Shown in pieces: positions 1 to 11,900 of a stretch of DNA of 64,000 nt. The DNA comes from Clytia hemisphaerica (lineage: Eukaryota; Cnidaria; Hydrozoa; Leptothecata; Clytiidae). Under the pieces are notes generated by a model. That model did no database searches. It saw only the letters and a list, made by a program, of their open reading frames with translations, and was not told the DNA's origin. The position numbers were made by a program, and so were the translations under genes. The stretch's first letter is position 1. Each line of letters starts with the position of its first letter. The stretch lies in assembly GCA_902728285.1 (NCBI GenBank), contig CACVBU010000028.1, positions 153,750 to 217,749 on the forward strand, in the 5' to 3' direction.

Positions 1-2119
1 TTTAGTTTGAACTTCTACGTCATAAAGATGTTCCAAACATACCAGACAATTTGCTGAGTACTTCCTCGCCACAAAGATAAGATAGCAGAGTAGTGCTATG
101 CTTTTGCTGAAAAGTGTGCCGAGGTTAGGTAGGAAATCCTACATAAGTAACGTGACATTACAATAGAATTACAGCGCGTTACAGAAGCTTTGCGGGTTTT
201 CAAAAGCAGAACCAGAAATATTTTTTCCGATATTCAAATTTTTTTTTTGCCTGCGATACAATCATGGTCGTAATATTTGAGAAAAAGGGAAATCCACCGG
301 GAAGTTTTGAAACCACAATCGATTTGTAAGTGCTCTAAAGTAGGTTGGAAGGGTATAGTTTTAACTCTGAGTTTTAACACTAGACTTAAGACTCAAAAAG
401 TTCAAAAATAGTCCAATAAGGCTCAGAATATAGCCTGGAAGTCTGCCAACCCCTCCCAAATTGAAATATTCGAGTTTGAGAGATAGCCCACAATCGACTT
501 TCTCGCCAGAACTTTAAACCTTGAGTTAAAACGTTAAAAAACCGGAATTCTCATTCTATTTCGACCATGAGTGTAGCTTAAAGCCCGACATCTAGCCCTT
601 TGGGCTTATAAATCTATGGGTAAACGGTGGGTGGAAAAGTAGTCTGAATCGCAGACCTCTATAGATATACTTCCTATAAGAAACTTTTTTCGCTAGAGAA
701 TGAGCAGAACTAAAACAAAAAGTTTTTGTTGATTGATAAATTTTTCTACAAAAACTAAAATTTATCGATATTTTGAATCCGATAGCAGATCGCTGTGTGA
801 AAGTACTTAGGCGCCACCGTAAAATCATAATCAGCGCGAATTTTCATTGTGATGCAAATTTTGAAAAAGAATTTCCCGTGTTATGCCAAATTAATGTTAC
901 GTTGAGATGTACACAGAATGAATATTCAACAGAAAACACCTTCCAGGTAAAAGGTGGCGTTCGGTGAATAAGCAGGGTTGTCTTTGGTTGTTGATACTAC
1001 ACAGAAGGGAAAAAACCCAAAAGCGATTGTTGGGAGATTTTCCCCCAGGAAAATGAAGGTTTTGCCGCTTTTTTAGGTAAATGAAATTGAGGGCAGCCTA
1101 GCTAGGATATTTTCTTTTCCGGAAAATTGCAAAGCCTGAAAGATGAAAAAAGAATATTTTCAAAACCCAAGAAAGTTTCAAAGCTCGTTAATTACTCGTC
1201 GCTTTTGAAAAAGTTTATAACTTCAGAGGGCGTCATATTTTGATATAATCTTTCAAAAGTGATGTCAATTCAGAATTAAATAGCTATTTTTTATTATCAT
1301 TTATCTTCTATTACTTATGCGATTGATTATTCGTAGCAAGAAACTTAAGGCAAAGTTGTAAAGCAGGTAAAGCAGGCGAAAGGGTAAAACTATGTGAAAA
1401 ATTTCTGTCTACTGACAATATATTTAAATTTCCAGCACTTAACAAACACTTAGGCATAACTTAAGGCTAAAAATTGCGTAACATTAAATACTGAGATAAT
1501 TGATTCTCAAAAGTAATTTCAATTCAATTCAAACTAAATATGATATTTCTTGTAAGTTTGGATGATTGTCGCTTCTGTTTCCAGCAGGTTTGGCGTCGTT
1601 GAAAAGATATCGAAGAGAATACTGATCATATTATCACTGACTTAAGCAATAGACAATTTGTCAATTTGAAGCATGATTCTGGCAGTCTTATTTATTAAGC
1701 GTTGAAACATCACAGTTATATTTCAAATAAAATCCACCAGCATCACCATCAATATGATTAACATTGCATGAACATAAGTGCTTATTACAATCGAAAAAAA
1801 AACTTTCTAGATTGATTGGGCCTTTTTGTCGGTGAAGATTTCATTTATTTTAAGTTAATTTTTAGTCCATATCATTACAGGAGGGAAAAAATTGACGGCC
1901 ATCCAAAAAGTGCCTGCACCTTCGTATACATCGAGCTTTGCTAATAGATTCTCGTTGCCCTCCACATGCTTCACCTCATCGCATTATCCAAGGAAACAAT
2001 GAATACTCTCCTTCTCAACATCCATCCCATTCAGCAAACTAATCAAAACAAAATAATCGAAAATTAATCAGAAGTGTGTTTTTAGGACCCATGTTTTCCG
2101 AAGTAGTAGCTAACAAGCT
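1..2119. other. Intergenic, no gene seen; one dispersed repeat and one possible element end
   Basis: No coding region with family motifs or splice support was seen. Positions 285-440 match 31998-32178 on the opposite strand and are annotated separately. Around 588-620 there is a diverged match to the terminus of the hAT-like element at 26466-26755. The remainder is AT-rich sequence without recognised structure. Confidence 0.5.
285..440 (-). repeat. Dispersed repeat copy, opposite-strand match to 31998-32178
   Basis: The reverse complement of this stretch aligns with 31998-32178. Shared blocks include CCACAATCGAT, AGTGCTCTAAAGTAGGTTGG and AAGGGTA. The alignment continues past 440 into sequence like 31570-31610, where the other copy is interrupted by a hAT-like insertion. 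This copy therefore preserves the uninterrupted arrangement. Confidence 0.65.
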
Positions 2120-2126
2120 CTGAAAC

Positions 2127-2778
2127 CAGAGGAATGTAAAGAGATGGAAAAACAGCTTCTTGAAAACAATGGAAAAACGGCTCGTCATATACCAGGTCTC
2201 TTGCCCTTAAGGGACTTTATGTCGAGTAAATAGGTTTCTTTTGTTGTCGCTATGAAAAATCTGCATAATTAGCGTGTTGTGACAAAATTCTTTTGTTTCA
2301 AGCCTGATTATGCGCAAACTTTTAGGGCCTATATTTTGGGTACACCTCTCCTATACTAAAAGGTACCTATATCTTCTTGCTCAGAATTTCCTAGCGATTC
2401 TACTGATATAACTGCATCATGACTGCACCATAATATGGAAAGCTAGAGCTCGAGAAGATTATAACTTCATCTTGATTTTACTCGACTTCTGACAGTTTCA
2501 CAAGAACCAATTTAATATCATTGCGTTAAGAATTTCTTTTGTTATACATTGGTAAAAATATTGCTCCTTATTCTTAAAAATTGAACTAGTAATCGGCAAA
2601 AAAAGAATTTTTATCGTCAAATCATGTAGAAACCGTCAAATTTGTATGGCGAGCCGTCTTTTCTGGACTTTCATTTAATGACCTAATCAACGTTTTTACA
2701 ATAGAATTTTCAATAGAAGTGATCGTTGAACTTTGAGTAATCAGAAAAGCTGTTTTTCCATCTCTTTACATTCCTCTG
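2127..2778. mobile_element. hAT-like inverted-repeat element, 652 bp
   Basis: Terminal inverted repeats of about 32 bp start CAGAGGAATGTAAAGAGATG at the left and mirror at the right end. They are flanked by a 7-bp direct repeat CTGAAAC at 2120-2126 and 2779-2785. A second internal inverted block (CGGCTCGTCATA versus TATGGCGAGCCG) extends the fold. There is no transposase ORF, so it is a non-autonomous copy. The CAGAG ends suit the hAT superfamily. It lies just downstream of the CYB5R4 stop. Confidence 0.75.
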
Positions 2779-2959
2779 CTGAAACTGGTTATGAAAATTC
2801 AAATTGGCATAAAAGCTTGTAGCTTAGGTAATTAAAAGTTAAACGAAGGTTTTATCAGTGTTGACAGACCCTTTCTAAAAACATTCCGTTTTTGCCTCTT
2901 AAAATTAAGTGACAACAGTTATGGTTAAAATTTTGGGAATTTCATTAATCGACAAAATA

Positions 2960-5900
2960 TCATGAAAAATCGAACCTTTCCATGCTGTTGGTGAATTGGT
3001 CTGGTCCGCAAATTGCATACAACTTGTCCAAACCTTTTAATATAGTTTCTTCAGTTAGGATGGATGGTGTACTTATGCTATTCGTTTGAACTGTAAAAGG
3101 GTTTTCAGTGACAAAAGCTTTCAGCAAATCTGCTGTTATTCTGCCTTTCAGACCTCTCCACGCTTGATTGGGATTGCTGAGTATATAAGTCACGTGGAAC
3201 CTTAAAGATGAATCAGTTATTTATAAGTTTATAAACCAAATGGATCAGTCGATTTTATTGAAATTTATTTAATCTCAATATTTAGATTTTTCATATGCAC
3301 CATTGCAATGTCTTCTAGGGACTGGTTGCAAATGACATATTGACTTATTTTACCTCATTTACAACCAATCAGCTGTTGGGTTCGTGATGTAATGTCAGAA
3401 GACATTGCAATGACGCATATCATGAATAAATGAGTCTACTAACATTGAAAAATCGCTGCCATGAGTATTTGATACTTTAAGATGTTCATCAGTGCTGACC
3501 AGCGTAGACAAGGTTATAATGGTTTAAACACCCACCTCCTTCCTCCAAAGAATTGTTGCATGTTTTCACAAATGTAGGTTATGATAGCTACCTACCCGAG
3601 GGCAAATGAAAGAGTTCCAATGTAAAGAAGTTAGGGTAGATGATTACTTACCTATCAGGGTATTTGAGAGCGAGAGAGTCGAATTGATCTTTCCATATGA
3701 TGTCGACTTCTTTCTTATTGGCGAAGAACAATTTCAACCGACTGAAAGGTAGATAGATATATACTATATATCATGTCCAAGTTAATACTGGATTACTTTT
3801 GAGGGATTGTCAAGAGATTCATATTTGAAAGAACGATTCCCTCCTTTTCGTCCAACTTTATTTTTGTGTACCAAATTATACTCTGTGTTTGAAAATGAGA
3901 ATATAGAAATAAACACGAATTATAAATAAAAAAAAACAATGAAATCTTTAATTCGTGAAAAGTATAGTATCAGAGTCCATACTCTGCCAATGTTTCTCAA
4001 ATAAATATATTATTTGTTAGAGAGGCGATCAATAATAGTGGGCGGGAGAAGCAAAAACCTCTTGTGAGATTGAGGAGAGCATTTTCAAAATATCTTAAAA
4101 TTAATAAAACAGCATGAGAAATATTTTAGACTAGACATCCAATATTTTACAAAAGATAACATTGTGTTAAAAATATTACTTTTGTTGCACATCAATAAAA
4201 AAAAGAAGCAAAAAGAAAATGAAAAAAATATTCTTATCAAAACTGACGATAATAAGTTTCATTAAATATTATTTTCATAATTCATTTTGCTTTTACTTGG
4301 GTCGTGAACAAATCGTTGAGGAAGACTATGAACAATCCGTGAAACCTTCACAACATAAAAAGGAAGATAGGCATGCGAAATTAGCAGAATATGGCATCAT
4401 GGGATTGGTTTTCCATTCTTTGCGTTACGTTGGCCTCAGTAACCATAATCCTTCACTCCTTAGGAATTAAGTGTTTGCTCGAAACAAGGAGGTCATGGAA
4501 AATCCGAAGGAACAGTGAATTATTGAGTGTTTCATGTTCGTTTATCGGTGTTTGTCTGTTCACTATCATTCGTATTTCATTACACATTGAAGCTCCTTCC
4601 CAATTACCTTCTGGGCTCATTGTGGGCTTCCTTATACCCTTATACAGTGGCATGATATTGTTGTCATTGCAAAGATTCTTTGCCATTTGGTTTCATTTGC
4701 GTTATGAATCGTCGTGGATTTTCTGTAAAAGACTTCATTTGGTGGTATGCTCCTGGCTAGTTGGTCTGACATTTATCTCAATAACTTTGACTGTTTACTT
4801 CATGGGATTGAAGAAATCACCGAAATGGCTTATGACAGTTCGGTTTATACCGGTGACTGGCATCATCACAACCAATATCACTTTCTTCTCTGTCTACACA
4901 TATATTTTCATCAAATATCGGCGTGCTAAACAAGCCATTAGAAACTCATTTTACAACAATCGCAGAGCAAAGATTTTCACGCCTTTTATCATATGTTTTT
5001 CATTTTTCATTTTCGGAACATTGCCACACGCATTCCGAGCAGTCATCCCAGAGGTTCATTATTCATTTCTGTGGCTTTATCTGGACGGCATCAGTAGTTC
5101 TGTGGTTTACATTTTCATGAAGAACAGACTCAGAGGATATTTGAAATGCTTTAAGAAGAACCGCAATAGTATCAGAACCGTGAGCATGCCATCTGAAGTT
5201 ACATCCACTGCACTCTGAAATACCAAATATGTTTTGGTGGAAGAAGGAATGTGACGATGTGATGCAATTACGTGAATCGACTACGGGCGAAGTAAAACAT
5301 TCAAAATTCAGAACCATATTCAATTTGATCTCGTTTTTGTACTTGTGTTTCGTTGGCTTTCTCCTAGGTTTGGCAATATATTGTGATTGTTGAAGTTTAC
5401 CATTTGAAAGTGATACTTTTTCAAGATAATTTTAGGGTGATATCGGCGAGTTCACTTGTTACTGATGCAACAAAATATGTCGTTCTAAATCGGGTTTAAC
5501 ACGAAAAATTTAATATCTTAACTGTCTGTTTTTTTACATTCTTTTATTAAGGAAAGATGTTCTTGAAGTGAAAATTATCATAACAAAAATAAACAGCTTA
5601 CCAATTAGGAACGGCTTCTTCGATGAAATAATAATTGATAATTCTCAACATCGGTGTAATTCCTACGGGAAATGAAAGAGGCCGTTTTACTTGGAATATC
5701 CGAAAGAAAGTTACTGCGTCCCTAATAACTTACTCTAGTTTTCTCAAACATATAGAATTTGATGATATAAAAAGGGATGAAAATGAACAAACCTGTCCCA
5801 GCTGCTATCATGTAGACATTGTTAGCGTCTTTTAGCCGTTGTCTCTTGAAAGTACCGATACAATCACTCATCGATATCCTATCACCTAAAATTTAAAATG

Positions 5901-8900
5901 ACGAATATCTCAACATTAACGACTTTCAAATGAAAACCTTCACTTTCCATTATCAAAAATAATGAAAATCTAATTCAAACTACCTAGATGACAACAGAAC
6001 AAAACTTGCAATAATTTAATCAAAAAATTTGAGTGAAGTCACTTTTACGTTACCTATATTGAGTCGATTCAATAGAGGTGTCAGTGCACCATCAGAATAA
6101 TGTTTTATAATGAGGTCAATAGTTGTCCCTCGGTCTTTGTTTTCTCTTTTGACGGCCGTCAATGAAAGCAAACACACTGTGTAGTTGCGTCTCATTTCCA
6201 TTCCTTAAAGGAAGAATACAAAAATGAATCGATTGATCTTTAAACCGAGGAAAGCTTGTTTTAACTTGGATTTTGGTATGAATTAGATGAATTAAGAAGC
6301 TAAAAAAGAGTCTGATGGACTGAGTAGATTGAAAGCAAGCATCTCAAGGTGAATATTTTAACTAAATGATATGGATGAAACATCTTCTTGAAAAGTGTGT
6401 AAATTTCATACCTTGACCCATCGCGCATCTTTGGGGGGCGGGGTTATTGAGCGAGAAATTTTATTAATTATTGATAACTTAATAGATATTTTATAAAACT
6501 TGGACAGTGTTACTAAATTATGTTTGTCATTATAGATGATTTCATTGCCATCAGATGGTGTCAAATGTCTAGGAGAACCGAAACTTTTATGTTGAAAAAC
6601 GCATTATCAGCGTCTCTTTGATGACAGTTAACATTTGAGTTTCGCACAAAACAATTTCACGGATAAGACCTTTTTAAATTTCCATTGGGACTTAATTTCG
6701 CAGATGACACCTAAATCCGCGAAATCCGCGAAATTTGATTGACCCCATAAAAATTTATTCCATTAAAAAAGTACTAAATTCTAACCGTTATTTTGTTATA
6801 AATTTTACTTTTATTTGACAAATTTCTTATTTAAATCATTTCAACAATCCTGGCCTGTAAAGTACCAATCGAGCAGGTGGTCAAGCTGAAATTATGCACC
6901 AATAAAGCGGAGTAAGCTTAAGCTGTAAGCACTTTTAGTCCAGCGAATGTGGCATAACCGACGAATTTTCACTTAAAAAGCTCTATTAAAGCGTTTTTAA
7001 GTCGTTTTAAAGCAAAAACCGTAAAGACACAAACTTACAAACGACTAAGCTACTTCTAATTAGTGTATGTACATGATGCTGAGGCGATTTAGAGGGGATA
7101 GAACCGATTGGGACCCATAGTTTTGCCAGAAAACCGGTTTTTAGGCCTCCAGAGCCGCCTGATTACGGTGTAAGCTTACAATGCTGTAGGCTAAGTTAAG
7201 CCTATTCTGAGCTCCACACGAGGCTGATCTTCGTCGGGCCTTTCATGGCAAAAGACTAGATCCATTTAAAATCAGCGATTTTTAAATATTTATTGCTGCT
7301 CAAAGTTCTAAGTTCTAAGTTCGCACAACTCAATCCTGAGATACTCAATCCCTGCGTATAAAAAAATAGACAGACGCTCGAAGGGTTAAAAAGGGTTAAA
7401 GGATGTCCACCTATCCATTCACTGCGAAAAAAAAATAACCACACACCTTCAATATCATCTTTAATAATAACATGATGTCCGATAGGTACTTCATAATATA
7501 CTTTGTCTGGCAAATGTATGGTATATGATTTTGTATCGTGCGTTATTTGATTAATCTCTTTCACAGTACAATCACGAAAGATGATTTCTAAAAAATAAAA
7601 CGAAACAACTCACGCGATTTGACTAATGCTCCATTACAAGTTTTTCAGTAGATTACAAGTTTGGTCGACAGAAATTAAGCAAAACCGAATAACTGTAATG
7701 AAGGACCTTCATCCATTTATCGACTCGTTTGTTCGAGTAATTCCGATTGGTTTTGCTTTGTATCCGAACTGTGAGAAAAAGCTGGTCTGGTGTCTATAGA
7801 GATTAACGAACTTGTTATAATCTTACACGTTTTTTTTTTTTTAAGAAACACACTTTTAAGAAACATGAGGCTCAGAATGCCTAAAAACTAAGAAACATCT
7901 AAGAAACATGCCGAGGCTGAGAATGAGAAAATAAGATTTTTTAACTCGTTTTTTTTTTAAGAACCTTCCAACCCAGCCTTCCATGAGGCTGATTATGTTA
8001 AAAAAGTTTAGAAACATGTAAGAAACATTTAAGGCTCAAAAGGCCGATTTCTTAAGAAACATTGAGGCTGCGTGGTAAAACTAGTTTCTTAAAAAAAAAC
8101 AAACGTGTAATTTAATATCGAATCACTAAAATACCTCTGTCTGCTTCAGTTTGAACCGTGTCATGTTTATCTAGGCCTTTGCCAAGTTGAGTCCATTTCA
8201 AAGTACTATCACTTTTCGTCAGCACAAAGTCCGCCTTGTTGCCATTCACAGACGTCACTATAAAGAATTTTTCTTGTTATTACCCCAGGATAATTTTGAC
8301 AAACACAACAAAGATCTTGTTTGGAAAGAAAAAAATGAAAGATTATATTATACCTTGTACAGTAGAGACTTCGTGCTGAAGTCCTGAAATGATCAGAATA
8401 AAAGAACAAATGAATAAAAATACACGAATGTAATAAAATCAATTTCAGATGATCGGATGGTCATTGGTTTTGTATCCTTTCTTATGGTCAAAGTTAAATT
8501 TTATTTTCGTGTGTTCTCCTATACTAAACTAGTTTTTCACCGATACCAACTCATGATGAAATGAAACAGAATAATCTTCGCTTTGCAACAAAGGAAATTC
8601 CACTCACGGATAAACAGGAGATAAAACTTTTCGCCCATCAGTATTGTGATCTTTAAGCTTTGTTCATCATGACAATCCAATATGATATCTGTGCTATCAA
8701 TCAGCTGAAACGACAAGTTATCGATGAGGGTAAAAGCTTAAGGTTCAGAAAAAGAAACTTTTGGCAACCAAAAAAATTTTCAAAAATAAGTGTAGTACAA
8801 AGTGAAGTACAAACAATTCATTCAACAAGAAGGCTAAATCAGGTAAACCTTAGTTTTGGTGTAAATTGATAAAAATATCTTCTCCTCTTTTTCATACCAG

Positions 8901-11900
8901 TCATATCTGAAAGATAAAAATAAAGAAAAAATTACGCTATCGTAAAACTGATATGCAATACTAAGCAGGTATTAAATGGGTCTAAAAACTGGCTGAAGTT
9001 TTTCGCGGTTACCGGTAGAAATGCAGACGACACAACTTTAATATCGCTGTCACTTTTGGGAAATTTTTGCACCGTTGCCTGGCTCCAAAGCTGATTAAAA
9101 TTAAGCCAACACATATTATTACCATGTCATTGATATCACAACATTGCTTCCACGTTCATCATATTAGTGGCGAGTAGTCAGGGTAACACAGTCCTGCTGT
9201 ATTACTTTGACTGATGGCCTTCCACAAGAATCCGTCATTGCTACTCAACATTTAGAGAAGAAGGCTTTGTTTAGCCCAAGAAAATCTCCTGGCACACCTA
9301 AATAAAATTTACAAGTGACCTGGGGCTATCTTTAGAAATCAAATATAGGCACAGAAGAGGGCTAAAGCAACATTGATGGATAAGGTATATTTCAATCAAA
9401 AATAAATATTTACCTTGGTACAATTTCAGTAGGCTTCGTTGGAATCAACTTCCCTGGAATAAAGTAGTATTCTATTTATCCTTGAGATATAAGAACGAGC
9501 ACTGACTGAGAAAAAAATACACTCTACTAGTATTATATGTTTGGCCATCAGCAAAACTTTTTTTAAAAGATCGAAATATTTACATAAACTCAAATTAGTT
9601 TTTTTTTAAACCTTGTGCATATAATGAGTGTCTTTAAAGTTGTTAATTTCTTGAATATGAATTCGCTCTCATAACTATTTTTAAGTATCTTTTGACTTGG
9701 TTCACATTATTTGGTCAAATTCTAGACATTGACCAATTTATTGATACCTGGCGCCACGAAACCATCAGCATCTTTCTTGACAGTAGATGTTTTCAACTTG
9801 CGTTTCATTAGCTTTTGTTCAATAGTATCCGGTTTTAATGGTCCAATGTAGCATTTTGCTAACATTGACGTGAAGTTAACCCATTTGTGAACCTAAAAAA
9901 ATGAAATATTTTGTTTCAAAATGATGCCTTACTAATATTATTTTGAATTATTTTATGTAAAAAATGATGGTAGTATTGAGAATGGTGCCTTGAAAACCGA
10001 AACCTCTGTCAAGTCGCTGTACCATACAAGAAAGAAAAGAAGAAAAAAAATAAAACCTGATCAAAGAGTTCTGTGGCATCTTTTCCTGCTCCTTTCATCA
10101 ACTCATCTAAACCACCAGGATGATATTCCATATAATGAGTCACATTGTAAACACGTCCTGAAAAATAAAAATAAATATTCATTAAAAACATACAGTTTCA
10201 CAGTATTCTTCAATTAGGATAGGTATATATTGGGTCAGTTAAAATAATATTAGGGCTCAGCGAAAGTGCAAGAGATTTATTCCGTTGAAGTCCCTTTTAT
10301 GTGTCCTACAGAGTATAAAAAACTTAACAAACTGCTCTATACTAAATACTTGAGTTTTTATTATCTTTTCTCAGTGATGTATATTAGAGAATATGTGAGA
10401 ATTTTGAAAGTTTTCTGTGCTCTTGGGACACAGAAAGTGAATGTAATCAAGGTTCAAAATTTCCCTAGTTGACGAGTAATTTACTTTTATGATTTTAGTA
10501 TCTGCGAGGGTGTCAATTCTGGGAAAGGCCTATCTGGTGGTGAGGGGATCTAGATTTACAAATTAATGAATGTCTCCATTTTGATAGAAATACGCTTAAG
10601 ATTCTTCACAAAAAAGACAAAATCATTGCAAGACTGCACAGCTATTTGATCTTTGATTTGATGAAAGCGCCTAGCTATTACTAAATTAGAATATTGCTTT
10701 TTAAATGAATAAAAAATTTTTTTTTGTGTGTTCCAAAGTGTCTTCCATTGAGAAAAATAAAGAAACTTCAAATTGTCCATGGGCTGATACTTTTTCTTCT
10801 ACATCTTCATGTTTGCCATGTTCTGATAAGTCTTCATATTGTTAGATATCATTTGAAAACTTATGAAACTGGGTCGCATAAAAGTCATCCTATGAACGCC
10901 ATCTTTTATTTGTTTCAATCCTTGACCCTTGGCTTTTTCTTAATTCAATTCAAAGACAAAAGTAATAAGCAAATTATACTTCAATTTTTGTCCTTGCTGA
11001 AATTAATCAAAATAACAATTCCTCGCAGCAAAGTGCGCTATTTTTTCTTTACCCACTGGCAATGAATTTTCTGACTTGAAAGCAATGGAATCCAAATCCC
11101 TAGCCATAAAAAACATGGGAACATAAATCCCCATTGACTTTCAGTCCCAAACAAGCCAAACAATCCTATCAGGTCTGTGGAATTTGAAAATGACTCTGAG
11201 AAGGAACACCTTTATATTTTTAACAAAGGAGAAATCAGCAGGGAAGAAACCACTTTCACTACTCGTTAAAAAATTAATTGCTTTTTCTGGATTTTCTCAT
11301 GCTTCTCCGCACCTGAAAATCAGGAGGAAATATAATGCAAGCAGGTTAGCCTAGAAATCTAAGCCAGATTGATTCAGCCACTTCCAAATCTGATAGTAAG
11401 TTGTGACTGAATATCTGGCTTAGTACAAGTAAATTCAGTTCTTATCAACTGACAAAAATGACAATTTTTTAAATTTTGGCGGGCTCGTTTTTGTAAATGC
11501 ACATAAATTTGTATAATTTATTCAACAAATATTTTTTAACAAAAGATTTTCCATAACCTTACAGGTGCTGTGGTATAGTGGTAGTCAACCTTGGCTTCTG
11601 TGCAGGGGCCAGGGTTCGATTCCCACTCACGGCAGATCACTTGGCAAGTGAACGTTCCTTCGCCCGGGTCAACCCATGCCATGTGAGGGGAATTGGGTAG
11701 TCAGTTCAAGGTGCTGACGGGACGCTCATTAGTAAGCATCTATAGTTGCGAGAATAGGCCTCTAAAGCCTCCTGCAACTCAACCAAATAGAAATAGAAAT
11801 TCGCATAAAAAAAACAAATGTATAAAAGAAAGGAATTTGTTGAATAAATTCACCCTCCTCCCTCTATTTATTCGACTTCTCTTTCATGCAGTTAAATAAA

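Noticed and set aside
4219..4470. Open frame overlapping the start of the GPCR
   Set aside because: Different frame, no motif, and it overlaps the receptor's first helix. Treated as chance.
11568..11640. Functional tRNA gene
   Set aside because: A and B boxes are good but acceptor and anticodon arms do not pair; the SINE body follows.
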